Assembly (NCBI GenBank): GCA_024998815.1
Contig: JACEUQ010000001.1
Location: forward strand, 1-64,000
Source of the DNA: Opitutus sp.
Lineage (GTDB): Bacteria; Verrucomicrobiota; Verrucomicrobiia; Opitutales; Opitutaceae
Length of the DNA stretch: 64,000 nucleotides
Direction of reading: 5' to 3'
The notes beneath the pieces are model-generated. The model did no database searches and was not told where the DNA came from. It worked only from the letters and a program-made list of their open reading frames with translations. Each line of letters opens with the position of its first letter. Positions within the stretch are counted from its first letter, which is position 1. Below are positions 52,899 to 62,371 of the stretch, one piece after another. Both the position numbers and the translations under genes were made by a program.

Positions 52899-55800
52899 CT
52901 AAAACCCGGCGCCTACACTAAGATTAACCCGGTACTCGGCGGATTGCGGATTTAGGATCGCGTCGTAACTCAGGCGCACGGTCCACCCGGTGGGCAGCAC
53001 CGCTGAGAGGCTCGCGCCCGGGTTAATATACTCACTTCCACCGGCCTGTGGGTTAACCCTAAAGGCGTCTCCACCGGCGGCCAAACGAGCGGTGATACTA
53101 TTGGGGTTAAACGACTGACGGCTGGCACTCAGACTCAGATCGGGAATCCAGCCAATTTTATTGGCTACAAAGGGCCGACTTACATGAACCCCGAGCCTCG
53201 TGGTGAGTGAGTCGGCGTTTTGACGCCCGACGCGCAAGTCGGCGGCGGAACCGGTTTCGTCAAAGCCGTTGATGTGCGCGTGGTCGTAGGCCACCGAGGC
53301 GGTTGGCCCCATTATATAATTGCCCACTTTAAAGTCGTAGCCGGTGGACAACTGGCCGCCACAACTGAAACCCTGCGTTTCACCGCTGGCGGTTTGATTT
53401 AAAAAGGCGATTTTGCGCTTACTGTCATAGTCCGAAAAGCCGGCCGACACCGAGGTATTCATAAAAAACCCCGCGTTATGGTAATCGTGAAACAAGCCGA
53501 CGCGGCTCGTTGTGGTGCGGGCGCTTCCGCTGTTGGCGGAGAAATCCGTGTCAGCCAAAGCCTGGCTGACCACCAGGCCTACCGTTTGGTTTTGGTTGAT
53601 CGCGTAATCGACCCCGGCGGTGGCCGCACCGGTCTGCGAGAAGGAGCCGAGGCGATCGACCGAACCATCAACTGCGGCAAACGCACCCGTGGCGGAAGCA
53701 AAGTAACCGTAGCGCTTTTGGGGCTTAGCTTTGGCAACTCGATAATGCACGCCGTCTTCAATCACCGTTTCGACTTGGGCGGCTTCGGCTGCGGCGGGAC
53801 GCGCCACGCCGTTGAGGCTGACCGAAGCGGGGCCGTAGCGGCGGATTTCCGCGCTGCGCTGCTGGAGGCTGGAATTGAGGATCGAGGCGGACTGGAAGGT
53901 GCTTGCGGCGAGGGCGGTGAGTTTTTCCGGGGTGAGCTGGTCGTAGGCCGTGCGCAGGCCGGCGGCGGTTTGGGTTTTCAGGCCGTTAAACAGGGTGGCG
54001 CGGTCGTCCATGGTGGTGCGCTGGTCGAGTTCAAACTTGAGTCCCAAATTGCGCAGGGATTGGAGCGCCGCGCCGACTTGGGTTTGGTTGGCGTTGAGGC
54101 CGGGCACTGCGGTGGCGTAGTCGGACGGGACGGCGTAGAGGTTAACGGCGGTGGCGGTGTATTCGGGCAGCCAGGTGATGCCGGCGGCATTGTCGTCGGG
54201 GTCGAACGTGTATGAGGTAAACTTCCCTGTCACCGCGCTGCCGGTGATCACGGCGTGAACAGCGCCGAGGGTCGGCACGTAGGCCGGCACACTCGAACCG
54301 GTGAAAATCGTCTGTCCGATTAAAGTGCCGCCGGTGAGAGTGACCGCGCCCGCTGAGATGACCTGATCGTGAAACCCGGCTCCGGTGCCGGCGGTGGCGC
54401 CATCGAGTTCGATCGTGACGGAGCCGCCGGTATTTACCGTAAGCGAGCCGACGTGCTGGATCGCGGGGGAGTTACCCGGGCTGTAAGTGCCGCCTGAGTT
54501 AACGATCACGGCCCCGCCGATGTCACCCCGGCCTTTAAGGGTGCCGGTGCCGCTGACGGTGACGTTACCCGCCGAGTGGCCACCGGCAGCGGTGCCGATC
54601 ACCAAGGTGCCAGCAGTGACCGTGGCCGTCCCGCTAGAGGTGTTTAAGCCGGTCAGGGTGATCGATCCCGTGCCTGATTGATTAACCGTGGTGGTGCCGG
54701 TGATCGGCGTGGCGATGACCAGGTCGGTGCCGCCGGAGTTGAGGTAGTTCGTGGACAACGGGACGATAAAGCCGTCGTCATCGATGCGCGCCGCGACGTT
54801 GCCGAATTCGACAAACCGAAAAAGGCCCAACTGGGTGGCAGTCAGGCCGCCACTGGTGGTGCCAAAGCGCAGGGAGTTGGTGCCGACCTCGAAATGGCTT
54901 ACCGAAAGCGTTGCGGAGTTCCAATCGAGCGCCGAACTGTTGGCAAACACCAGGGCCGCCGAGCCACTCAGGCTGAGCGCGGAGGAGGCATTGAGATCGA
55001 GTGTGCCGAGGGTTTGGCTAAAGACGCCTAGGTCCATGGTGCCTCCATTGAGCGTGAGGCTGGCGGCGGCGTTGATTTGATTGGCCGCGCCGAGTGAAAC
55101 CGAGGCACCGCTGGCGATCACCACCGCCGAGGTGTTGACGAGCGCCGTAGTGCCCGGGTTGTTAAGCGCAAGCGTACCGGCTGAAACCGTGGTCGTGCCA
55201 GTGTACGTGTTGGTCCCGGTGAGCGTGAGGGTGCCGGAACTGGTTTTGGTGAGGCTGCTGCCGGTGCCAGTGATCACTCCGGCACTGGTGCCGCCACTCA
55301 CGGTGAGCGCGGTGCCGGAACCCAAGTTAACCGTACCGCCGTTGAGCGTCGTGATGGCACTGGTGGCGCCGTTCAAGTTGGCGGTGCCGCCGGAGAGCGT
55401 GCCGATCGTCGCCACGCCACCCACCGTGGTTGTACCACCGGAGATGTTGGCGGTGAGGTTGCCGACCGAGGTCACCGTGCCAGCCGAGATGTCGCCGGTA
55501 ACGATGCCGTTGCTGCCGAAGGTCGTGTTACCTGCGCCGCTCAGGCTGGCGAGCGTCACCGTGCCGGTCGAAGCACTGAAGTTAAGTGCGTTGGTCGTCG
55601 TGTTGGCGTTGCTGACTGCGCCGAGGGTTTGGCCCGCGTTGGCGAAGGTGGCTAAGCCGCTTGCACCCACTGTGAGCGCGTTGCCGCTGGCAAGGCTGCC
55701 GGCGCTACCGATTGCCAAGGAACCCGCGCTGACCGTGGTCGCGCCGGTGTAGGTGTTGTTACCGGAGAGAACTAGGTTGCCGGCCCCTGTCTTGGTGATG

Positions 55801-58205
55801 CCCAGGGCGTTGCCGCCGTCACCGATCGCTCCGGAGAAGGTCAGCTTTTCCGTTCCCACGGTAGAGCCGGTTAGAACGTTCAGGGTGTGGTTGCCACCGC
55901 TCAAAAGGATGGTGCCGGTGAAAGTCAGCGATTTCTCGCTGGCGATGGTGGCAAAGGGCGTGTCGGCGGAGATCGTGACGTTGTTGCCGATTGTCCGCGA
56001 AGCTGTGGTTCCCGCCCGAATCTGCGCGCCGGCGAGATTGACTGTGCCCGTGCCTAGGGCGCCGCTGGTCGGAGCACCAGCAGGGCCGGCGGAATCTACG
56101 TTGACGGCCACAAAACCACTGCCACCCAGTGTGGCCCCGCCGCTGAAGGTGTTGGCGTTGCCTAACACCAAATTTCCCGCTCCGGTTTTGCTTAAGGCGC
56201 CGGAACCGTCGATCAGTCCCACGGCCAACTGGCCGCTTGTGACGTCAAAAATGCCAGTGCCACCGGCAGCCATGGTGAACTTCTTGGTGGCTGTAACGAC
56301 GTTGGTGTTAAAGCTCAGCGCGCCGCTCTTGCCGGTGCTGCCGAGTATCACCGAGGAGGTGCTGTTGCCCAGCACCCCATCCACTGCCGAGTTGTTGACC
56401 GTGCTCACCGAGATCGCGCCTTCCGCCACGGTGAGCTGACCGGTGAAGATATTGTTGCCGGAGAGGACCTGCGTGCCCGCGCCGGTTTTCGTGACCGTCA
56501 GGCCGGCTGCGCCATTGGCGATGACGCCGGAGTAGCTGTTCGACGCGCCGGTTTGGGGATTAAGGGTGAGCGCGGTAACTCCCGCGTAGCCGCCAGATGT
56601 GGTGGTGAAAATCGTGGAAAGGTCCTTATTGCCGGTTAAACCTCCAATAGTCAGTGTCGTCACCGTGGCTTGGAGGCCTGCGGTCGTGTTGCCGGTGATG
56701 CTGCTCGTCGTATCAATCGCGCTGTTTTGGAGCGCCAAGCTGTTCGAGAGGGTTAGGACACCTGCGCTCACAATGGTGGCGCCCGAGAAGGTGTTGGCCG
56801 CATTGAGGGTCGTCGTGCCCGAGCCGAGCTGGGTGAAAGAGCCGTTGCCCGTGATCGCCGCTCCACTGAAGTGGGTGCCCTGGGTCAGGCTGCCGGTGCT
56901 GTTGGCGGTCAGGTTGGCGTTGTTGGTGATCGCGCTGCTGGTGGACAAATGGCCGCCCGTGCCGATCGCAAGGGTGCCCCCGCTGATGATCGTCGCTCCG
57001 GTGTTGCTGTTGGTGCCGGTAAGAGTGAGCGTGCCCGCGCCGGACTTCGTCAGGGCCAGGCTGCCGGTGATGTTCCCGCTGTAGGTCGTGCTGGCGGTTT
57101 GGTTGATCGTAAGGGTGGCCGCGCTGCCGCTGTTGGTCACGAAACTGCCGCCGGTCCCAGAGCCTGCGCCGGTCCGCTGCAGGCCGGCCACGGTCTGGTT
57201 AAAGCCGTTCAGGTCGAAGATAGCGTCAACAGATGCATTTGAAGAATCCACGTCGAGCGTCGTCCCCGTTGGCAGGGTGTTTGCCGCGCCGAGCTTCAGG
57301 GTGCCCTGCACGACCTGCGTGTTTCCACTGTAGGTGTTACTGCCACTGGCGGAGGAAACGATGATTGTGGCGGCGGCGTTATTACCGCGGACCTGCAGAG
57401 GTTGGCTGCCGATTCCCTGGATCGCTCCACTGAGGGTAAGCGTGCCGTTATCGCCCGCGCCGACGCGGGATGACGATCCTAGAATCACCGTGCCGTTCCA
57501 AGTCGCCGAGGTATTCGCGGCCACGTTCAACGCTCCGAAAAAATCCCCCGAGCCAGTACCGTTGATCGTCACCGTTTCCCCGGTGACGTTGACTCCGTTG
57601 GCCAGCACCAGCGCGGCGCCGGTGGTGACGCTGTTGGTGCCGCCTGTCGTGCCCAGGGCATTGTTGTTGCTGACCACCAACCTCCCGGTCGAAACCGTGA
57701 GATTGCCGCTGAAGGTGTTGCTGCCGGAGAGGGTCAGCGTGCCGGTGCCCGCTTTACTCCAGTTAGTGGAGCCGGCAATTTCGGCGCTGATCTCCGCTGT
57801 GGAACTCGTTCCCACCGTGATCGAGGGCGTGGTGCCTGCCAGGGTGAGAATATTTGCTGCGCTGCCGTTGTTATCCAGGGTCCAACCGACGAAGGGAGTG
57901 GCCGTATCGGCGAACGTGAGCGCGGACAGCGTGCGCGCTCCGTCCAGGTGGACGATGTTGGCGCTGGTGATGTTCAGCGTGCTGAAGTCGGCAGTGAATC
58001 CGCTGCCGTCGGCCACGGTGCCGCCGGACCAGTTTGCCGTATTGCTCCAAAGGCCGCCGCTGGTCAACTGCGTCCATGTGCCGTTGGCGGCTTGCGTGGA
58101 TGTGCTGGCTAGGAGCGAGATGGCGGCGATTGCGGAGATGAGCTGAGCGGTTCTGGAGTTAATGGCGCTCATGCGGTTATTGAGTGGCCTTGGTTTATTT
58201 GGCAC
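52899..58205 (-). CDS. Autotransporter with PATR-type beta-strand repeats and C-terminal barrel
   Basis: 1768 residues; the better start may be Met 12 (58172), giving SAINSRTAQLISAIAAISLL and cleavage near STQAA. The passenger (about 40-1480) carries roughly nine autotransporter-associated strand repeats of the form GAGTLTLSGNNTYTGATTVS-x-GTL, building a beta-helix. Residues from about 1490 form the translocation barrel: GYFASATGAFAAVDGS, TAGVDYAINQNQTVG, MGPTASVAYDHAHINGF, and the final strand YRVNLSVGAGF ending in Phe. This is a type V secretion surface protein. The passenger's role (adhesin or other) is not visible. The gene is separate from the catabolic operon. Confidence 0.93.
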   Translation of the reverse strand: MPNKPRPLNNRMSAINSRTAQLISAIAAISLLASTSTQAANGTWTQLTSGGLWSNTANWSGGTVADGSGFTADFSTLNITSANIVHLDGARTLSALTFADTATPFVGWTLDNNGSAANILTLAGTTPSITVGTSSTAEISAEIAGSTNWSKAGTGTLTLSGSNTFSGNLTVSTGRLVVSNNNALGTTGGTNSVTTGAALVLANGVNVTGETVTINGTGSGDFFGALNVAANTSATWNGTVILGSSSRVGAGDNGTLTLSGAIQGIGSQPLQVRGNNAAATIIVSSASGSNTYSGNTQVVQGTLKLGAANTLPTGTTLDVDSSNASVDAIFDLNGFNQTVAGLQRTGAGSGTGGSFVTNSGSAATLTINQTASTTYSGNITGSLALTKSGAGTLTLTGTNSNTGATIISGGTLAIGTGGHLSTSSAITNNANLTANSTGSLTQGTHFSGAAITGNGSFTQLGSGTTTLNAANTFSGATIVSAGVLTLSNSLALQNSAIDTTSSITGNTTAGLQATVTTLTIGGLTGNKDLSTIFTTTSGGYAGVTALTLNPQTGASNSYSGVIANGAAGLTVTKTGAGTQVLSGNNIFTGQLTVAEGAISVSTVNNSAVDGVLGNSTSSVILGSTGKSGALSFNTNVVTATKKFTMAAGGTGIFDVTSGQLAVGLIDGSGALSKTGAGNLVLGNANTFSGGATLGGSGFVAVNVDSAGPAGAPTSGALGTGTVNLAGAQIRAGTTASRTIGNNVTISADTPFATIASEKSLTFTGTILLSGGNHTLNVLTGSTVGTEKLTFSGAIGDGGNALGITKTGAGNLVLSGNNTYTGATTVSAGSLAIGSAGSLASGNALTVGASGLATFANAGQTLGAVSNANTTTNALNFSASTGTVTLASLSGAGNTTFGSNGIVTGDISAGTVTSVGNLTANISGGTTTVGGVATIGTLSGGTANLNGATSAITTLNGGTVNLGSGTALTVSGGTSAGVITGTGSSLTKTSSGTLTLTGTNTYTGTTTVSAGTLALNNPGTTALVNTSAVVIASGASVSLGAANQINAAASLTLNGGTMDLGVFSQTLGTLDLNASSALSLSGSAALVFANSSALDWNSATLSVSHFEVGTNSLRFGTTSGGLTATQLGLFRFVEFGNVAARIDDDGFIVPLSTNYLNSGGTDLVIATPITGTTTVNQSGTGSITLTGLNTSSGTATVTAGTLVIGTAAGGHSAGNVTVSGTGTLKGRGDIGGAVIVNSGGTYSPGNSPAIQHVGSLTVNTGGSVTIELDGATAGTGAGFHDQVISAGAVTLTGGTLIGQTIFTGSSVPAYVPTLGAVHAVITGSAVTGKFTSYTFDPDDNAAGITWLPEYTATAVNLYAVPSDYATAVPGLNANQTQVGAALQSLRNLGLKFELDQRTTMDDRATLFNGLKTQTAAGLRTAYDQLTPEKLTALAASTFQSASILNSSLQQRSAEIRRYGPASVSLNGVARPAAAEAAQVETVIEDGVHYRVAKAKPQKRYGYFASATGAFAAVDGSVDRLGSFSQTGAATAGVDYAINQNQTVGLVVSQALADTDFSANSGSARTTTSRVGLFHDYHNAGFFMNTSVSAGFSDYDSKRKIAFLNQTASGETQGFSCGGQLSTGYDFKVGNYIMGPTASVAYDHAHINGFDETGSAADLRVGRQNADSLTTRLGVHVSRPFVANKIGWIPDLSLSASRQSFNPNSITARLAAGGDAFRVNPQAGGSEYINPGASLSAVLPTGWTVRLSYDAILNPQSAEYRVNLSVGAGF

Positions 58206-58499
58206 TTCCAGTGGGTAGGTTAAACAAAATCACGCCGCCGCATTTTTTAATCGCGATTCCTAGGGTCGAAAAGTGGTTTAAATATAGGGAGCTTTCAAGA
58301 ATCAAGTTTAGCGGACAACTGGTGAAAAAACCGAAAACTCATTATGCAAATGATGCAGCCTGCCTAGATGAAGTGCTGGAGAGGTTCCACGGCGCAAGCA
58401 GACAGACGCCCCGAATGCGGGAACTTTCGATGATCAGCAATGCCTCTTCGGCTGCAGAGCGCTCGATGTTGTAGCCGCAGGTGGCATTTGGCGGCCGCC
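58206..58499. other. Region upstream of the autotransporter gene, no gene seen
   Basis: No convincing coding sequence. It must hold the minus-strand promoter of the autotransporter. A weak candidate is TTGATT (minus strand near 58303) with TTTAAA 17 bp further on; this is not strong. A minus-strand open stretch around 58400-58485 (NIERSAAEEALLIIESSRIR) has no family I can name. Confidence 0.4.
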
Positions 58500-58641
58500 T
58501 TTCGGCGCCGGTGCTTGGCCCAGCAACGACACGACGTGGCTCCAGGGCGTGAAGCTGCGCGCCTGCTTATCCACTCCGTGTTGGCGCGCCAACTTGGCCA
58601 CCAGGTGCGTGGGAATCAGTTCGCCGACACCGCCGATTCAT
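58500..58641 (-). pseudogene. IS4-type transposase N-terminal remnant (DUF4372-like)
   Basis: Minus-strand reading gives ELIPTHLVAKLARQHGVDK and ARSFTPWSHVVSLL, the typical N-terminus of IS4-type transposases with a DUF4372 domain. The similarity stops at VVSLL and no catalytic domain follows. It abuts the left end of the ISAs1-like element. Confidence 0.6.
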
Positions 58642-58720
58642 TGAACAGCTAAACACCTGAATACTAACAAAGGAGCGGAATAAGCGGGACAAGCCCCAGG
58701 AATTCATTTTGGCTGGGTGA

Positions 58721-59394
58721 ATGATGCCGGCCGAAACGAACCCGTCGAACCCCCAAGGGGAGGTGATTTCGCTGCGCCACTTGCAGGTGCAGGTGCTAGA
58801 CAGCCCCGAGTTAAACGCCCGAGCGCAGGGGCTGCTTGAGGAGCATCACTATCTGGGCGCGGTGAAACCGGTGGGCGAGCGGCTGCTGTACGCGGTGAGC
58901 GATGCGCAGGGCACCTGGGTGGCGGTGCTGGTGTTTGCGGCGGCGGCGCTGCACCTGCGCGGCCGGGAGGCGTGGATTGGCTGGAGTGGAGAACAGCGCC
59001 GACGCCGATTGGCGCTGGTGGTCAACAACGTGCGGTTCCTGCTGCTGCCCAAGCCGGCGGTGCCCAACTTGGGCTCGGCGGTTTTGAGCCGGGTGCTCGG
59101 CCGGCTCAGTGCCGACTGGCAGTCGCGTTACGAGCACCCCGTGCTCGTCGTGGAAACCTTCGTCGCCCCCGAGCGTTTTACGGGAAGTGTATACAAGGCA
59201 TCCGGGTGGACCGAGTTGGGCCTGACCAAGGGCAACACGCGTAAGTCGCGCGATTACTACGAGCACCACGCCAAGCCCAAGCGCTTGTTTGTGCGCGAGC
59301 TGGAGCCCCGGGCCCGGAGAGCTCTTCAGGCAGGGCAGATCAAACCCTCGCTGGCTGCGGTGGAGGCGAAAGTTCCGGTGCGAAGTACCCTGAA
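58721..59394 (+). pseudogene. DruA-like (DUF4338) N-terminal domain of an ISAs1 transposase fusion
   Basis: About 225 residues with the DUF4338 pattern: LLEEHHYLGAVKPVGERLLYAV, WVAVLVFAAAALHLRGREAWIGWS, NVRFLLLPKPAVPNLGSAVLSRVL, VVETFVAPERFTGSVYKASGW and LGLTKGNTRK. DUF4338 is the DruA family of the Druantia anti-phage system and also accompanies transposases. Here the frame leads directly into an ISAs1 transposase once IS1380 copy 3 and one CTGAA are removed: the codons read RSTLK then APDLISLAEAFRQVPEYR. The insertion ends the product after a few IS-encoded residues (TGA at 59437). Confidence 0.82.
59390..59394. repeat. 5-bp target duplication of IS1380 copy 3 (CTGAA)
   Basis: CTGAA at 59390-59394 is repeated at 61136-61140 directly after the other element end. 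It shows that this copy arrived by a simple transposition. Confidence 0.9.
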
Positions 59395-61135
59395 CCTAAA
59401 TCCGGCAATAGAAACTAGCCAAAAATCACGCAGGTGATTGTTTGGCTGTCATATGCCGCCGTTTTTACCGCCGGAAAAAGCTCACCCCGAGGGTGAGTCA
59501 GAAAACCCTGATCACAAGGCAACGCCAAGCGATGCCGCCGAGGTGTTGATTGTGGATACACCCGGAGGACGTTTTCGTGCGCAGTTCGCCCCAGAGTTGC
59601 CGGTGAGCCCCTTGGGGGCACTGGTGTTTTTCACGCAGTACTTGTGTGCGACAGGAGGCTTCGAGGCACTGGTTGCGGACACGCCGCTTTGTTACAGCAG
59701 CAACCGCGCACACCGCCCTCGCGACGTGATTGGAACCCTGCTTTTGGGGATGCTCTCCGGGCACTATCGCTACGCGCACCTCGCGGCCCTGCGCGGCGAC
59801 GACATTGCCCCGAGCCTGCTCGGACTTAAGTCGATTGTCAGCGAGGATTGTGTGCGCCGGGCGCTGGCTCGCATCGGTGCCGAGCAGGGGCAGGACTGGT
59901 TGCGGCGTCACCTCGACCAAACCTGTCATGGGTTTTTGGATAACCAGTGGATCCTCGACATCGATGTCACCATCAAGCCCATCTATGGACGTCAGGAAGG
60001 TGCCAGCATCGGCTATAACCCGCAAAAGCCCGGACGCCCCAGCCACGCCTACCACACCTACTGGATCGCCACCTTGCGCCTGTGTCTGGACGTGGAGGTG
60101 CACCCCGGCGATCAATCCGCCGCCGGACATGGTTTTGCGGGGCTGTGGGCGCTCATCGACCGACTGCCAGCCGAGCGCCGGCCCCATCTTTTGCGCGGTG
60201 ACTGCGCCTATGGCCAGGAGGCGCTGCTCAGTGAAGCTGAAGCGCGTAAACTCAACTATTTGTTCAAACTGCGCCGCACCGCCAAGGCCCGCGAGCTGGT
60301 GGCCGCGCTTGAACGCACCACCACCACCGCTTGGACCGACGCCGGACAAGGCTGGCAGGGCTGCGAAAGCTGCCTGCGCCTGCAAGGCTGGAACCGGGCC
60401 CGACGTGTGGTGGTCTTGCGCCGTCGCCTCAACGACCAACGCCACCCCCGGGCCCGCCGCCGCCTCGTGCGCGAGCAAGCCGACCACGCTTTGCTGCTGA
60501 ACATCCCCGACGCGGCCGCCTGCGAGCCGATCATCTACGAACATCAGATCCTCGTTACGAGCCTGCCCTACGAGATCCTTACCCTTGCCACCCTGTATCG
60601 GGAACGTGGGGGCGCGGAAAACCCCTTCGACGAGCTCAAGAACCAGTGGAGCTGGTCGGGGTTTACCTCCCAGGAGCTAAACTCCTGTCAGCACGCCGCG
60701 CGTTTGGCCGCACTGGTTTACAACTGGTGGACGCTCTATCACCGCCTGCTTCAACCCGGTCAGCACCACGAGGCGGTGAGTACACGTCCCCGTCTGCTCT
60801 GCGGAGCGACCCGGCAGAGCGAACACTCCGGTCAACGCCGCCTGGACGTGCGCTTGAGCCATGCCGAGGCACCTCGCCTGAGTGAACTCATCACAAAGCT
60901 GGCCAGATGGTTACATGGTATCCTTCATAATGCGGAGCAATGGAGTGTCGCCCAGCGCTGGGGGCAAATCGTAGCGAGGATTTTACAGGAAAACTTCCCT
61001 GTACTCGGCCCTGAACCGCCTTTGGCCACCGCCCCAAGCTGATCGCGCTTCCGTTCAGCCTGCCGCAGCACTCTCCACCCTCATCTATCCGACGGGCAAC
61101 GCCCGCCGGCCGCACTTTCTATTGCCGGATTTAGG
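59395..61135 (+). mobile_element. IS1380-like insertion sequence, copy 3 (1741 bp, complete)
   Basis: Same 20-bp terminal repeat and same length as copy 1, in the opposite orientation. The flanking CTGAA duplication is intact. It sits inside the DruA-like/ISAs1 fusion gene. The encoded protein is identical to that of copy 1. Confidence 0.93.
59438..61042 (+). CDS. IS1380-like transposase (copy 3)
   Basis: 534 residues, identical to the copy 1 product, with IDVTIKPIYGRQEGA, LLRGDCAYGQE and YRERGGAENPFDELK carrying the DDE residues. Because this copy has both ends and a clean target duplication, it is the best candidate for an active source element in the window. Confidence 0.9.
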   Translation: MFGCHMPPFLPPEKAHPEGESENPDHKATPSDAAEVLIVDTPGGRFRAQFAPELPVSPLGALVFFTQYLCATGGFEALVADTPLCYSSNRAHRPRDVIGTLLLGMLSGHYRYAHLAALRGDDIAPSLLGLKSIVSEDCVRRALARIGAEQGQDWLRRHLDQTCHGFLDNQWILDIDVTIKPIYGRQEGASIGYNPQKPGRPSHAYHTYWIATLRLCLDVEVHPGDQSAAGHGFAGLWALIDRLPAERRPHLLRGDCAYGQEALLSEAEARKLNYLFKLRRTAKARELVAALERTTTTAWTDAGQGWQGCESCLRLQGWNRARRVVVLRRRLNDQRHPRARRRLVREQADHALLLNIPDAAACEPIIYEHQILVTSLPYEILTLATLYRERGGAENPFDELKNQWSWSGFTSQELNSCQHAARLAALVYNWWTLYHRLLQPGQHHEAVSTRPRLLCGATRQSEHSGQRRLDVRLSHAEAPRLSELITKLARWLHGILHNAEQWSVAQRWGQIVARILQENFPVLGPEPPLATAPS

Positions 61136-61140
61136 CTGAA

Positions 61141-61807
61141 GGCCCCAGATTTAATCAGCCTGGCGGAGGCCTTCCGGCAAGTGCCTGAATACCGCGCCTA
61201 CATCGGGGCCTATCCCTTGCACGCGCTGCTGGCGATCACGGCGGCGGCCTATCTGGCCGGAGCACCCCGCGGCCAACGTGACCTGGCCGCTTTCGCCCGC
61301 CGGCTCTCCCCGGTCCAACGCCAAGCCCTTGGGGTGATCCGCCGCCGCGGCAAATACGGCGCTCCCAGCCAGCCCACCTTCAGCCGTCTGTTCGCCCGTG
61401 TGCAGGCCGCGCGCATCGAGGAGGTTTTACTCGCCCACCAACGCCAGGTGCGAGGCGAGCCTCCCGCCACCGAGATCGTGGTCATCGACGGCAAAGTCCC
61501 CAAGCACAGCGGCGGGCAAAACGTGGTAACCGCAGTGACCTCGCCGGGCCTGTTCTATCTCGGCAGCGAGGTCGTCGCCGAAAAAAGCAACGAGATCCCC
61601 GCCGCCCGCGCCCTGTGTGAGAGACTCGATTTGGTCGATAAACTCGTGAGCCTTGATGCCCTGCATACCCAGGCGGACACCGCGCGGGCGATCGTACTGG
61701 AGCATGGCGGCGACTACCTGTTCACCGTCAAAGGCAATCAGCCCGGCTTGCAGAAAATCGTAGCAGCGCAAGTGCCCGATCCGGGCGCCCCTTTTTTGAC
61801 CCGTTAA
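61141..61807 (+). pseudogene. ISAs1-family transposase, middle part
   Basis: Continues the fusion frame from 59394: SLAEAFRQVPEYRAYIGAYP, LLAITAAAYLAGAPRGQRDL, GAPSQPTFSRLFARV (DDE_Tnp_1-associated domain), then the catalytic core with EIVVIDGKVPKHSG (first Asp), VDKLVSLDALHTQADTAR (second Asp) and DYLFTVKGNQPGL. It ends at TAA 61805-61807, just after a run of six T. The conserved ending with the catalytic Glu lies in the -1 frame downstream. Confidence 0.85.
61792..61798 (+). other. T-TTT-TTG heptamer at the frame change in the ISAs1 gene
   Basis: In the upstream frame the codons read TTT TTG after a T, which is the canonical X-XXY-YYZ layout for -1 slippage. A -1 shift here gives APFFDPLKDPAAEQ and joins the two transposase parts. 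A simple loss of one T from a T7 run explains it equally well. Confidence 0.5.
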
Positions 61808-62289
61808 AAGATCCCGCTGCCGAGCAACGTACCACCCAGGAAAAGAAGCACCCCGTGACGCGCACCCTGGTGGCGCGCGAGTTGAGCGCGGAAAGCGCCT
61901 GCTTCCCCCTGGTGGCGCAAGCCGCGAGAATCTGCCGAAAACGCCACGGCAAGCCCACCGAGACCGTGGCGCTGATCACCAGTCGCCCCGCCGCCGAGTT
62001 GACTCCCGCCCAATGGCTGGAGGTCAATATTGCGCACTGGGGAATCGAAACCGGTTTGCATGCCCGCCTCGACGCCTCGCGCCAGGATGATCGCTGCCGA
62101 TTACGCCGCCCGAACGCTGTACGCATCCACGGCATGTTCAACCGCTGGGCCAACAGCCTGTTCATGCACTGGCGCGGTCAACGAACCCAAAAACGCCACC
62201 TTTATACCTCTGACTTTATCTCCCACATGTCCGAAAATCATGACCGTCGCGCGCTCCGCGCACTTACCTCGGTAAACTTCCCGCTATGA
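61808..62289 (+). pseudogene. ISAs1-family transposase, C-terminal part in the -1 frame
   Basis: Reads DPLKDPAAEQRTTQEKKH then TRTLVARELSAES, LITSRPAAELTPAQWLEV, AHWGIETGLHARLD (catalytic Glu) and a closing FNRWANSLFMHWRG, the standard end of ISAs1 transposases. A GTG at 61855 could start a short protein but that would lack both Asp residues. The TGA stop 62287-62289 lies within the element's right terminal repeat. Confidence 0.83.
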
Positions 62290-62371
62290 ATCGGCGCTGG
62301 GGATTCGGCGTGGCTGTTAATTAAGAGTTGCCGGACACCGCGCGCGTCCTACCGTGGCCCCTTTACTTTGG

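Larger units (their letters stand above)
58631..62296 (+). mobile_element. ISAs1-like element with DruA-like fusion gene, split by IS1380 copy 3
   Basis: CGCCGATTCAT (58631-58641) and its reverse complement ATGAATCGGCG (62286-62296) bracket a single transposase gene of fused type and are the probable ends; the second repeat overlaps the gene's stop. No clear target duplication is seen. Without the nested IS1380 and one duplication copy, the element would be about 1.9 kb. Confidence 0.62.

Noticed and set aside
53478-58146. Several plus-strand open frames of 100-270 codons opposite the autotransporter
   Set aside because: They consist of Val/Pro/Leu-rich strings that mirror the Gly/Thr/Ser codons of the repeats, have no domain I recognise and no operon logic. 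They are shadows of the minus-strand gene.
10727-61135. A composite transposon bounded by IS1380 copies 1 and 3
   Set aside because: Copy 3 has its own perfect 5-bp duplication CTGAA on both sides, and copy 1 is flanked by different sequences, so the pair did not move together as one unit.
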